Positions 26,841-35,497 of a DNA stretch of 64,000 nt are shown piece by piece. Both the position numbers and the translations under genes were made by a program. Below the pieces are notes generated by a model, which saw nothing but the letters and a program-made list of their open reading frames with translations, did no database searches and had not been told where the DNA came from. The stretch is from Flavobacterium endoglycinae (GTDB lineage: Bacteria; Bacteroidota; Bacteroidia; Flavobacteriales; Flavobacteriaceae): the NCBI RefSeq assembly GCF_017352115.1, contig NZ_CP071448.1, positions 992,001-1,056,000 of the forward strand, in the 5' to 3' direction. How positions within the stretch are numbered: the first letter of the stretch is position 1; each line of letters starts with the position of its first letter.

Positions 26841-27713
26841 ATGAATCGTCTTTTTGCCCTGGCTTTCTTATTTTTAATTTCGATTACAGCTTTCAGTCAA
26901 AACAAAAAATCTAAAACAACCGAAACCACAAAACCTTTTGTTTTAGGTATAATCGATGAAATTCAGTCCAAAGAATTGGGCGAAAACAGAATCCTAAACA
27001 TTTATCTTCCTGAAGATTATAATCCGGCGGATGCTGTAAAATATCCTGTTATTTATTTACTAGATGGTTCTGCCGATGAAGATTTTATTCATATTGCTGG
27101 ATTGGTTCAGTTTAATAGTTTCGAATGGATCAATCAAGTTCCAAAATCAATTGTGATAGGAATTGCAACTGTCGACAGAAAAAGAGACTTTACCTTCCCT
27201 ACTACGCTTGAAAAGGACAAAACCCGTTTTCCAACAACAGGGCACTCCGATACATTTATCTCATTTATCGAAAAAGAATTACAACCTTTCATTGAAAAAA
27301 AATACAAAACAACTGAATCTAAAATGCTTATCGGACAGTCTCTTGGTGGATTGTTGGGCTCAGAAATTCTGCTTAAAAAACCTTCTCTTTTCAATAAATA
27401 TGTGATTGTAAGTCCAAGTATTTGGTGGGATAATGGTTCTATACTCAACTTAGATGCAGCAATTCTTCAGGAAAATTTTAAACAGCCTACAGAAGTATAT
27501 ATCGCAGTTGGCAAAGAAGGTTTAACGCCAACCGAAATTCCTAGAGTAATGGAAGTTGATGCAAATTTATTAGCTGAAAAAGTACAAGCGTCTAAAAGCA
27601 AAAATATCAAAGTTTATTTCGACTATTTTCCGAATGAAAACCATGGATCAGCTCTGCATCAAGCCGTTTCAAATTCTTTTAAATTCTTTTATCCGCAACT
27701 AGAGAATAAATAA
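26841..27713 (+). CDS. secreted esterase of the alpha/beta hydrolase fold (putative esterase D/IroE-like)
   Basis: 290 residues. The signal peptide MNRLFALAFLFLISITAFSQ is followed by a catalytic domain: YPVIYLLDGSADE, nucleophile elbow GQSLGGLLG (Ser near residue 167), and His in NENHGSALHQ near the C-terminus. The family includes ferric-siderophore esterases and acyl-ester hydrolases; no siderophore genes are adjacent, so the substrate is open. It is probably a separate transcription unit. Confidence 0.85.
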   Translation: MNRLFALAFLFLISITAFSQNKKSKTTETTKPFVLGIIDEIQSKELGENRILNIYLPEDYNPADAVKYPVIYLLDGSADEDFIHIAGLVQFNSFEWINQVPKSIVIGIATVDRKRDFTFPTTLEKDKTRFPTTGHSDTFISFIEKELQPFIEKKYKTTESKMLIGQSLGGLLGSEILLKKPSLFNKYVIVSPSIWWDNGSILNLDAAILQENFKQPTEVYIAVGKEGLTPTEIPRVMEVDANLLAEKVQASKSKNIKVYFDYFPNENHGSALHQAVSNSFKFFYPQLENK

Positions 27714-27779
27714 TTTCTTCATATTTTCAAAAAAATGTAAATTTATTATTCATTTTACTTTTCAAAAATTAAACACAAA

Positions 27780-28211
27780 ATGAAGTTTCCAACGACAGCA
27801 GAAGATATCAAAGATGAGCTTTTTAAATCTGTGGATATGATAGATAAACTTGGAGATTTAAGAATTCAACAATTAATTGAAATTTTACACAAAGTAAAAG
27901 ATTCAATAATTATTGAAGGCATTATTCAGATTTTTGAGAATGAAGAAAGAACTAATTCTATTTATACCGACCAAAAATATGCTGGATTGATTCTAAAAAA
28001 AATTAATCCAAAAACAGAAGAAAATATTGAATTATTAATACATCGAGTTTTAAAAAATTGGAATAAAAGTGTTGAAGAATTACCTTTTTGGCTAAAAGAT
28101 AATTATGGCTTTGAAAATCTAAAAAAAGCTTTTTTTGATATTGAAAGCAAAGGTTTATCACAATTAGAATTGGAGAATTTAAAAACAATGAAATGGTTCT
28201 TAAGAATCTAA
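27780..28211 (+). CDS. hypothetical helical protein
   Basis: 143 residues, soluble, all-alpha by appearance, acidic and Lys/Leu/Ile-rich (MIDKLGDLRIQQLIEILHKV; LPFWLKDNYGFENLKKAFFDI). No signal peptide. Family not recognised; such single small proteins are sometimes immunity proteins, but nothing here proves it. Confidence 0.55.
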   Translation: MKFPTTAEDIKDELFKSVDMIDKLGDLRIQQLIEILHKVKDSIIIEGIIQIFENEERTNSIYTDQKYAGLILKKINPKTEENIELLIHRVLKNWNKSVEELPFWLKDNYGFENLKKAFFDIESKGLSQLELENLKTMKWFLRI

Positions 28212-28229
28212 AATATTAATTTTTAAAAT

Positions 28230-28597
28230 ATGACACCAAATAAACAAACCGTAAACGAATATATGGAAGCTTTTAGAGTAAGCGACCATAAAAGAATTTT
28301 AGATTTTTGACCGATGATATTATTTGGGAAATGCCTGGAATTTATCAGCATGTAGGCAAAGAAGAATTTGATAAAGAAATCGAAAATGAAAACTTTGTGG
28401 GAAGTCCAACCATTCAAATTTTTAAATTAATTGAAGAAAACAATACCGTAATTGCTGAAGGAGCTGTTCAGGGAAATATGACAAATGGAGGCAAACTTGA
28501 TGCCGTTTTCTGCGATGTTTTTGAAATGGAAAACGGAAAAATTAAAAAACTTACCTCCTATTTAATGTCGAAAAATGCTAATTTAAAATTTGAATAA
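28230..28597 (+). pseudogene. SnoaL-like (NTF2 fold) gene with a frameshift
   Basis: ATG 28230 opens MTPNKQTVNEYMEAFRVSDHKRILDF and stops at TGA 28308-28310. The other frame continues directly with LTDDIIWEMPGIYQHVGKEEFD and runs to 28597. Adding one T to the five-T run at 28304-28308 would give one continuous SnoaL-like protein of about 122 residues (nuclear-transport-factor-2 fold, common in small polyketide cyclase-like and unknown proteins). Either a real disabling mutation, a slippage-prone tract, or a sequencing error. Confidence 0.75.
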
Positions 28598-28630
28598 TCG
28601 ACACTTCTGAATCATCAAAAAATATTTTTA

Positions 28631-28638
28631 TATCTTTG
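28631..28638 (+). promoter_or_regulatory. -7 promoter box for the ABC-F gene
   Basis: TATCTTTGC matches TAnnTTTGY. Transcription would start near 28641, leaving a 110-base leader before the ATG at 28751. Confidence 0.5.
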
Positions 28639-28649
28639 CATCATTAAAT

Positions 28650-28718
28650 AAGCCGCACAATCTCTATGTGAATAAAAATTTCTTTCGGACAATTTTAAGG
28701 TAAGCTGAAAATCGGCTT
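28650..28718 (+). promoter_or_regulatory. possible attenuator leader of the ABC-F gene
   Basis: AAGCTGA (28702-28708) and TCGGCTT (28712-28718) form a 7-bp hairpin with a 3-base loop followed by T-rich sequence. AAGCCG at 28650-28655 can pair instead with CGGCTT (28713-28718), so two structures compete. A minimal ATG-TGA pair lies between them. Attenuated leaders are known for several antibiotic-responsive ABC-F genes; here this is inference. Confidence 0.35.
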
Positions 28719-28750
28719 GCATATTTGTTTATTCCTTTAAGAAAGAAATT

Positions 28751-30337
28751 ATGGTTATTTTACAGAATATCTCATACGCGCATGCGAACAAAGAACTTTT
28801 GTTTGATGCAATCACTTTTACAATCAACAATCAGGATAAAATTGCCTTAATTGGCAATAACGGTGTTGGAAAATCAACTTTATTAAAAATTATCGCTGGA
28901 GAATTACAGACTTCAGAAGGTCTTATAAAAACCGATGCCGTGCCTTATTACATTCCGCAGATTTTCGGACAGTTTAATCATTTAACAATTGCTCAGGCAT
29001 TAAATGTCGAAGAAAAACTAAATGCCTTTCAGGAAATTCTAATTGGAAATGTTTCCGAAGAAAACCTTAACCTGCTAAACGACGACTGGACAATCGAAGA
29101 TCGCTGTAATGAAGCTTTACACTATTGGCAGCTTGATAATTTACAACTCGATCAAAAACTGGAAACGCTTAGCGGCGGACAAAAAACAAAAGTTTTTCTG
29201 GCCGGAATTTCGATTCATCAACCTGAACTTGTTTTGTTAGATGAACCGAGTAATCATTTAGATACTGCAGGCCGAAAACTATTATATGATTTTATTAAAA
29301 GTACTTCAAGTACCTTACTAATAGTGAGTCATGATCGAAAATTGCTGAATTTATTACCTTCCGTTTTTGAGCTTACGAAACACGGAATCAATGTTTATGG
29401 CGGAAATTACGATTTTTATACAGAACAAAAGCAAATCGAAAATAATGCTTTAAGCCACGATATTCAAAGTAAAGAAAAAGCACTTCGTAAAGCCAAAGAA
29501 AAAGAGCGTGAAACGCTTGAACGCCAGAACAAACTAGATTCACGAGGCGAGAAAAAACAAAAGAAAGCCGGAGTTTCGCGCATTATGATGAATACGCTGC
29601 GAAATAATGCCGAAAACAGTACCGCAAAAACAAAAGGGGTTCATGCAGAAAAAATAGGTGGTATTGCTAAAGATTTGCAAGATCTTCGTTCGGCTTTGCC
29701 AGAAATTGACAAAATGAAATTTGGTTTCGAAAAAACGGATCTTCATAAAGGTAAAATCCTTTTCACAGCCAAAAATATTAACCATAATTTTAAAGATCAA
29801 TTATTATGGAAAGAACCTCTTGATATTCAAATTACAAGCGGTGAAAGAATTGCGATAAAAGGGTTAAATGGTTCTGGAAAAACAACTTTAATCAAAATGA
29901 TCACTGGGAAAATTGAACCCAAAATGGGAACAATTTCTAAAGCGGAAGCCAAAATAATTTATATCGATCAAGATTATTCCTTAATCGAAAACGAATTGAC
30001 GGTTTACGAGCAGGTTCAAAAATTTAACGATTCAGGTTTAGAAGAACATACCTTAAAAATGAAACTGAATAAATTTCTATTCTCTCAAAATGATTGGGAC
30101 AAATCTTGTACCGCTTTAAGCGGAGGCGAAAAAATGCGTTTATTACTTTGCTGTTTAACCATTAATACAAAAGCGCCGGATATCATTATTTTAGACGAAC
30201 CAACAAACAATCTTGATATTCAGAATATCGAAATCCTAACAGCCGCAATCAACGAATATCAGGGAACTTTAATTGTAGTTTCGCATGATGATTTGTTTTT
30301 AGAAGAAATAGGAATCGAGGAGTTTATACAGGTTTAG
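28751..30337 (+). CDS. ABC-F family ATPase (ribosome-acting)
   Basis: 528 residues, two ATP-binding cassettes and no membrane part. Walker A GNNGVGKST at ~35-43 and GLNGSGKTT near 370, signatures LSGGQKTKV near 140 and LSGGEKMRL near 455, Walker B LVLLDEPSNHLD and IIILDEPTNNLD. The linker between cassettes is long, basic and helical (KALRKAKEKERETLERQ), which in the family reaches the ribosomal P/E-site region. Members either rescue stalled ribosomes or protect from antibiotics; the exact subfamily cannot be decided by eye. The leader may attenuate expression. Confidence 0.9.
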   Translation: MVILQNISYAHANKELLFDAITFTINNQDKIALIGNNGVGKSTLLKIIAGELQTSEGLIKTDAVPYYIPQIFGQFNHLTIAQALNVEEKLNAFQEILIGNVSEENLNLLNDDWTIEDRCNEALHYWQLDNLQLDQKLETLSGGQKTKVFLAGISIHQPELVLLDEPSNHLDTAGRKLLYDFIKSTSSTLLIVSHDRKLLNLLPSVFELTKHGINVYGGNYDFYTEQKQIENNALSHDIQSKEKALRKAKEKERETLERQNKLDSRGEKKQKKAGVSRIMMNTLRNNAENSTAKTKGVHAEKIGGIAKDLQDLRSALPEIDKMKFGFEKTDLHKGKILFTAKNINHNFKDQLLWKEPLDIQITSGERIAIKGLNGSGKTTLIKMITGKIEPKMGTISKAEAKIIYIDQDYSLIENELTVYEQVQKFNDSGLEEHTLKMKLNKFLFSQNDWDKSCTALSGGEKMRLLLCCLTINTKAPDIIILDEPTNNLDIQNIEILTAAINEYQGTLIVVSHDDLFLEEIGIEEFIQV

Positions 30338-30419
30338 TTTCAAGTTTCAAGTTTCAGGTTTCACGTTATTTTTTTGGAGTTATAAGCTTAATTAACTTGA
30401 AACTTGAAACTTGAAACCT
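30337..30419. repeat. inverted repeat, family F
   Basis: The stop of the ABC-F gene runs into GTTTCAAGTTTCAAGTTTC (from 30337), and its complement (TTGAAACTTGAAACTTGAAAC) lies at about 30397-30418. The arms are built of a 7-base unit. Lies between convergent genes. Confidence 0.8.
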
Positions 30420-30442
30420 AAAACAAAATCTTAAACAAAACC

Positions 30443-31978
30443 TTATCCCAGCCATCCTTCTCGATCCAGACTTCTGTATTGAATAGCTTCAGAAATATGA
30501 TACGAAACCACATTTTCAGAATGATCTAAATCAGCGATTGTGCGTGCCACTTTCAATATTCTGTCATAAGCTCTCGCAGAAAGATTCAAGCGTTCCATGG
30601 CATTTTTCAGAAGTTCTTTTAATTGTTCATCCAAAACACAAAACTCACGGATTAGTTTACTACTCATTTGCGCATTGTAATGTATGTTTTCGATTCCTTC
30701 AAAACGTTTGGTTTGAATTTCTCTAGCGGCCGTTACACGTTTTCGGATTTCAACACTACTTTCGGCTTTGCGGTCATCAGCTAACTTTTCGAAAGAAACT
30801 GGTGTTACTTCAATATGAATATCGATTCGATCTAAAAGCGGACCTGAAATCTTGCTCATGTATCGCTGCATTTCATGCGGAGAGGAAGTATTCGGCATAC
30901 TCGGATCGTTAAAAAATCCGCTTGGACTTGGATTCATACTAGCCACCAACATAAATGACGATGGATACGTAACCGTAAATTTCGCTCTTGAAATCGTAAC
31001 TTCACGATCTTCAAGCGGCTGACGCATTACTTCTAAAACATCTCTTTTAAATTCCGGTAATTCATCTAAAAACAAAACACCATTATGTGCCATTGAAATT
31101 TCGCCTGGCTGTGGATAACTTCCGCCACCCACAAGTGCAACATTCGAAATAGTATGATGCGGACTTCTAAACGGACGCTGATTCATCAAACCTACTTCTT
31201 TCAGCTTTCCTGCCACACTATGAATTTTTGTTGTTTCGAGTGCTTCACGCAAGGTCATAGGCGGTAAAATACTCGGGACACGTTTTGCAAGCATGGTTTT
31301 TCCTGCTCCCGGCGGACCTATTAAAATGATGTTATGTCCCCCTGCTGCTGCAATTTCCATACAACGTTTGATGCTTTCTTGTCCGCGGACATCTGAAAAG
31401 TCAAATTCTGGAAAATCTAATGTTTTGTAAAATTCGGCGCGAGTATCGATAACGGTAGGTTCAAGAGTGCCTTTTCCATTGAAGAAATCAATTATTTCCT
31501 GAAGATTAGAAACGCCATATACATCTAAATCTGATACGATTGCGGCTTCTTTTACATTTTGAATGGGCAGAAAAAAACCTTTATATCCTTCTTCTTTTGC
31601 TTTTATGGCAATAGGCAAAGCCCCTCGAATAGGCTGTAAACTTCCGTCAAGCGAAAGTTCTCCCATAATTATATATTGTTCGATTTCAGGGGCTTCTATT
31701 TGATCTGAACCAACCAAAATCCCCATAGCAAGTGGCAAATCATAAGCAGAGCCTTCTTTTCTTAGATCAGCAGGAGCCATATTTATCGTGATTTTTTTTC
31801 CTGGAAAACTTAATCCGTTGTTTTTTAAAGCGGCTGCGATTCGGTAACTGCTTTCTTTTATGGCATTATCCGGAAGTCCAACTAAATGATAACCAATCCC
31901 TTTATCCATGTGCACTTCGATTGTAATAGTTGTAGCTTCAACTCCAAAAACGGCACTTCCGTAAATTTTTACTAACAT
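30443..31978 (-). CDS. comM: YifB/ComM family Mg-chelatase-like AAA+ ATPase
   Basis: 511 residues, usual length. The N-terminal ChlI-like domain (MLVKIYGSAVFGVEATTITIEVH; GLPDNAIKESSYR) is followed by an AAA+ module with Walker A GPPGAGKTMLAKR near residue 220 and Walker B GVLFLDELPEF, then a C-terminal Mg_chelatase_C helical domain (LNLSARAYDRILKVARTIADL). ComM homologues are branch-migration helicases that help integrate DNA during natural transformation in some Proteobacteria; the role in Bacteroidota is inferred. Ordinary intact copy. Confidence 0.9.
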   Translation of the reverse strand: MLVKIYGSAVFGVEATTITIEVHMDKGIGYHLVGLPDNAIKESSYRIAAALKNNGLSFPGKKITINMAPADLRKEGSAYDLPLAMGILVGSDQIEAPEIEQYIIMGELSLDGSLQPIRGALPIAIKAKEEGYKGFFLPIQNVKEAAIVSDLDVYGVSNLQEIIDFFNGKGTLEPTVIDTRAEFYKTLDFPEFDFSDVRGQESIKRCMEIAAAGGHNIILIGPPGAGKTMLAKRVPSILPPMTLREALETTKIHSVAGKLKEVGLMNQRPFRSPHHTISNVALVGGGSYPQPGEISMAHNGVLFLDELPEFKRDVLEVMRQPLEDREVTISRAKFTVTYPSSFMLVASMNPSPSGFFNDPSMPNTSSPHEMQRYMSKISGPLLDRIDIHIEVTPVSFEKLADDRKAESSVEIRKRVTAAREIQTKRFEGIENIHYNAQMSSKLIREFCVLDEQLKELLKNAMERLNLSARAYDRILKVARTIADLDHSENVVSYHISEAIQYRSLDREGWLG

Positions 31979-32157
31979 AAATAAATTCTTATAAAAAGGT
32001 AAAAATATCTAATTAAAAAAGAATGAGAAAAAATATTTGTAAATATTTTATTACTTTTTATAATTAAATAAAATTCTAATCTTAAATTTCTATAAATGAT
32101 TTCATTATTTTATTTATGTTTATAAAATAATTCTAACGACAACCAAAAACTCAATTA

Positions 32158-32694
32158 ATGAAAAAAACTTTACTTTTAATTCTTATCGCTACAGCCACCA
32201 TTGGATCTACGTTTGCTTTAGTATATTATATTAAAATAGATAAGTTTTCATTTGCCTGGGCTTTAAACTTTTTGCTGATGCTTTTTGTAACTTACTTTAC
32301 GGATGCACTAAAAAGCCCGCTTGCTTCTTCGTATTACGATGAAAAAACTTGGGAAAAAAGAGGAAAGGTTTACGAGAATCTTGGTATAAATATTTTTAGA
32401 AAATTATTAGTTTTGGTTGGCTGGGAAAAAGTAATCCGAAAAACTTTTCCAATCGAAAAAAACACAAAATCTTTAGAGAAACTATATTATCAAACCAAAA
32501 AATCAGAACTGGATCATCTTATAATTTTAATTATAGTATTAGGATTTAATGTTTTCGTGGCACTTGAATTTGGATTTGTCAAATCGCTATCATTATTAGT
32601 ATTAAATCTGCTGCTTAATCTTTATCCAATTTTCCTTCAAAGATATAATCGTCCAAGAATTGCGAAGGCGCTCAGATTAAGTTTGAGAAAATAA
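32158..32694 (+). CDS. hypothetical membrane protein
   Basis: 178 residues with helices at about residues 4-24, 32-48 and two more in residues ~120-162. The middle is a soluble basic loop (YDEKTWEKRGKVYENLGINIFRKLLVLVGWEKV). It resembles the four-helix 'glycosyl-4,4'-diaponeurosporenoate acyltransferase-like' CrtO family only in the loop N-x-G-x-x-x-F-R-K, so I leave it unnamed. It is convergent with the oxidoreductase gene; only 2 bases separate the two stop codons. Confidence 0.6.
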   Translation: MKKTLLLILIATATIGSTFALVYYIKIDKFSFAWALNFLLMLFVTYFTDALKSPLASSYYDEKTWEKRGKVYENLGINIFRKLLVLVGWEKVIRKTFPIEKNTKSLEKLYYQTKKSELDHLIILIIVLGFNVFVALEFGFVKSLSLLVLNLLLNLYPIFLQRYNRPRIAKALRLSLRK

Positions 32695-32696
32695 CT

Positions 32697-33659
32697 TTAT
32701 GATCTAATTCTAACTTCCTCAACTATTCTGCTTAAATCCAAACTATTTTGATGCGACCAAAGTTTGCTTTCAATTTGATTGTTTCGAATACAGGTATGGC
32801 ATTCGATAATTTCATGTGAATATCCTTTTCCTAAAGTTGGCAAAGTAAAAACAGCTTCTTTTTCTTCGTTTTTAAATAAAGAATAACCATCGGCTACAAA
32901 CCAAGGAGCATTTAATTCTATTCTTCCCAATGTTCCTGAGATTATAGCTTTCATATCAGAATCAGAAACAATAGACGCATGCAAAATCGCCTGCGCCGAT
33001 TCGTATTGAAGTATTATCGAAGTCTGTAAATCAATATCGTTGGCATGTTTTATCGCTTTTGCTAGAATCTCTTTGGGTTTTCCAAGTAATAAATAAGACA
33101 GAAACAGCGGATAAACTCCAATATCAAACAGCGCTCCTCCTCCTAATTCTTTATCGAAAAGACGTTTGTGTTCGGTTTCACTTCCGTAGAAGGCAAAATC
33201 GGCTTTAATGTAATTTACCTTTCCAATATTACCATCATTTATTTTCTGTAAAACATCTTGAACAGATGGAATAAAACGTGTCCAGAATGCTTCCATAAAA
33301 AAGGTATTGTATTTTTTAGAAACTTCTATCATGCGTTCAGCATCTTTATAAGATAATGCCATTGGTTTTTCACATAAAACATGTTTATTATTTTCGAGTG
33401 CCTTTATTGATAATTCGGCATGTGAATTATGAGGCGTTGCAATGTACACAATATCAACTTCAGGATCATTAAAAAGTAAATCATAAGATTTGTAAGCTTT
33501 AGGGGCTTTGTATTTTTCTGCAAATTCTTTGGCTTTAGAAAGGTCTCTCGAGGCCACAGCAATTAATTGTGCATCTTCAATTAATAATAAGTCTGCTGCG
33601 AATTGATGTGCAATATTTCCGAGGCCGACAATTCCCCATTTAATCTTATGATTTTTCAT
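32697..33659 (-). CDS. Gfo/Idh/MocA family oxidoreductase, cytoplasmic
   Basis: 320 residues. The N-terminal Rossmann fold has KWGIVGLGNIAHQFAADL (NAD(P)-binding GxGxxA variant), and the conserved ELSIKALENNKHVLCEKPMAL carries the catalytic-type Lys of EKP. The C-terminal domain contains GGGALFDIGVYPLFLS with Asp/His-type residues near the active site. Probable sugar or dihydrodiol dehydrogenase (trans-1,2-dihydrobenzene-1,2-diol dehydrogenase-like). No signal peptide, unlike the paralogue at 50601. Divergent from the ammonium transporter. Confidence 0.9.
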   Translation of the reverse strand: MKNHKIKWGIVGLGNIAHQFAADLLLIEDAQLIAVASRDLSKAKEFAEKYKAPKAYKSYDLLFNDPEVDIVYIATPHNSHAELSIKALENNKHVLCEKPMALSYKDAERMIEVSKKYNTFFMEAFWTRFIPSVQDVLQKINDGNIGKVNYIKADFAFYGSETEHKRLFDKELGGGALFDIGVYPLFLSYLLLGKPKEILAKAIKHANDIDLQTSIILQYESAQAILHASIVSDSDMKAIISGTLGRIELNAPWFVADGYSLFKNEEKEAVFTLPTLGKGYSHEIIECHTCIRNNQIESKLWSHQNSLDLSRIVEEVRIRS

Positions 33660-33975
33660 TCTTAAATTTTAATTACAAAATTTGTTAAAAACATCAAATA
33701 TACTTCATCAAACTTAACTATTAGATGTTTTTAAGCATTAAACTTCAACTTTAACTCAAAAAAACGTATCAAAAAATTAAGAAAAATAACCAATTTAAAA
33801 GCAATAGAAAAAAAATTGCTGCTAAAATGTAAATTTTAAGTTTGTTTTAAGAAATTCATGCAAATTTTAAGGGGTCAAATTTTAAAATTAACAAAAATTA
33901 AACATTAAACCCTATTTTTTTAGGGGGTATCAAATCATTTTATACTTTTATCAAAAATTTTAAAACTAAATAACT

Positions 33976-35292
33976 ATGCGAAAAATTATTTTAAGTGTGA
34001 TTCTTATCACTATTTTGGTACTAACCTTTATATCAAACTTTATTATTGCTGACAACCCCATTCCAGCAGAAGCTGTAAAGTTTGATACAGGAGATACTGC
34101 CTGGATGATCGTTGCAACTGCATTTGTATTGTTAATGACTCCTGGTTTAGGATTTTTCTATGGAGGTATGGTTGGTAAGAAAAACGTAATTAGTACTATG
34201 CTGCAAAGTTTTATGGCAATGGTAATTGTTACAATTTTATGGACTGTTGTTGCTTTTGGTTTGGCTTTTGGACCAACAATTGGAGGAATTATCGGAAACC
34301 CTTCTGAGAATTTGTTCTTTGCAGGAGTTGGAACTAATACTGCATGGAGCCTTGCACCAACGATTCCATTTATTTTATTCGCATTATTCCAGGCAAAATT
34401 CGCTATCATTACTCCTGCATTAATTACAGGTGCATTTGCAGAGCGTGTACGTTTCTGGGCTTATTTATTATTCATGGTTTTATTTATATTATTGATATAT
34501 GCGCCGCTTGCTCATATGACTTGGCATCCTGATGGAGTTTTCTTTAAAATGGGAGTATTAGACTTCGCTGGTGGAACAGTAGTTCACATGAGTGCTGGAT
34601 GGGCTGCATTAGCGGGAGCTATCTTCTTAGGAAAAAGAAAAGTTCAAAAAGTGAATCCTGCGAGAATTACATATGTATTATTAGGAACAGGTTTACTTTG
34701 GTTTGGATGGTTTGGTTTTAACGCTGGATCTGCATTAGGAGCAAATGGTCTTGCTGCTCAAGCTTTAGGAACCACTACGGTTGCTGCCGCTGCCGCTGCA
34801 ATGGCTTGGGTTTTCCTTGATAAAATTTTAGGTCACAAATTATCTGCTCTTGGAGCTTGTATTGGAGCTGTTGTAGGTCTTGTGGCTATCACACCTGCTG
34901 CTGGTTTCGTAAGTATCCCTCACGCAATCTTCATCGGTTTATTCTCTGCAATTGTAAGTAACATTGTAGTAAGCAAATTCCCTAAAGGTAAAATTGATGA
35001 TGCCCTTGATGTATTTGCTTGTCACGGTGTTGGTGGTATGGTAGGTATGCTTTTAACTGGTGTTTTCGCTTCAAAAGCAATCAATCCTGCTGTTGGAGAT
35101 AATCAAGGTTTAATCTTCGGAACTCCAACATTATTCATCAATCAGTTAATTGCTTTAGTTGTCGTTTCAATCTTCGCATTTGTAGCTTCTTATGTATTGT
35201 TTTTCATTGTAAACAAAATTACACCGCTAAGAGTTACTGAAGAAAAAGAAGAACTAGGATTAGATATTTCTCAACACGGAGAATTCTTATAA
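33976..35292 (+). CDS. amtB: ammonium transporter, Amt family
   Basis: 438 residues. A cleavable-type first hydrophobic segment (IILSVILITILVLTFISNFIIADN) precedes about 11 membrane helices, as in AmtB. The twin His of the pore are visible in GTVVHMSAGWAAL and DVFACHGVGGMVGMLLTG; the phenylalanine gate region (AFAERVRFWAYLLFM) is also present. Brings in ammonium for the GltB/GltD route. No glnK follows, unlike most amtB loci. The 33660-33975 gap has a short hairpin (CCCT/AGGG at ~33910-33925) and a weak TACTTTTA box, otherwise nothing. Confidence 0.95.
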   Translation: MRKIILSVILITILVLTFISNFIIADNPIPAEAVKFDTGDTAWMIVATAFVLLMTPGLGFFYGGMVGKKNVISTMLQSFMAMVIVTILWTVVAFGLAFGPTIGGIIGNPSENLFFAGVGTNTAWSLAPTIPFILFALFQAKFAIITPALITGAFAERVRFWAYLLFMVLFILLIYAPLAHMTWHPDGVFFKMGVLDFAGGTVVHMSAGWAALAGAIFLGKRKVQKVNPARITYVLLGTGLLWFGWFGFNAGSALGANGLAAQALGTTTVAAAAAAMAWVFLDKILGHKLSALGACIGAVVGLVAITPAAGFVSIPHAIFIGLFSAIVSNIVVSKFPKGKIDDALDVFACHGVGGMVGMLLTGVFASKAINPAVGDNQGLIFGTPTLFINQLIALVVVSIFAFVASYVLFFIVNKITPLRVTEEKEELGLDISQHGEFL

Positions 35293-35320
35293 GATTTAAT
35301 TTTCACTTTCGTTACTTGAT

Positions 35321-35357
35321 AAAAAAAGCACTCTAAATTTGACTTAGAGTGCTTTTT
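35321..35357 (+). terminator. intrinsic terminator of amtB
   Basis: AAAAAGCACTCTAA/TTAGAGTGCTTTTT stem with a short loop, 29 bases after the amtB stop; can act in both directions. Confidence 0.88.
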
Positions 35358-35460
35358 GATTATAAAATATTTTAGATTGTAGATTGATGATTGCTGATTT
35401 TAGATTGTGGATTTTAAATTTTCTAATATAGCTGCAGATTATAAGATAGTGTTTAAACCC

Positions 35461-35495
35461 AAACAACAAACAACAAACAACAAACAACAAACAAC
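35461..35495. repeat. heptanucleotide tandem repeat (AAACAAC)5
   Basis: Five exact tandem copies of AAACAAC end 2 bases before the dsbD-like gene stop (35498, minus strand). Nothing else notable is in the gap. Confidence 0.9.
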
Positions 35496-35497
35496 TA

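Noticed and set aside
28003-28417. Minus-strand open frames opposite the 27780 gene and the SnoaL-like gene
   Set aside because: Low-complexity antisense frames; the plus strand has the coherent proteins.
35461-35495. CRISPR-like array
   Set aside because: Simple heptamer repeat with no spacers.
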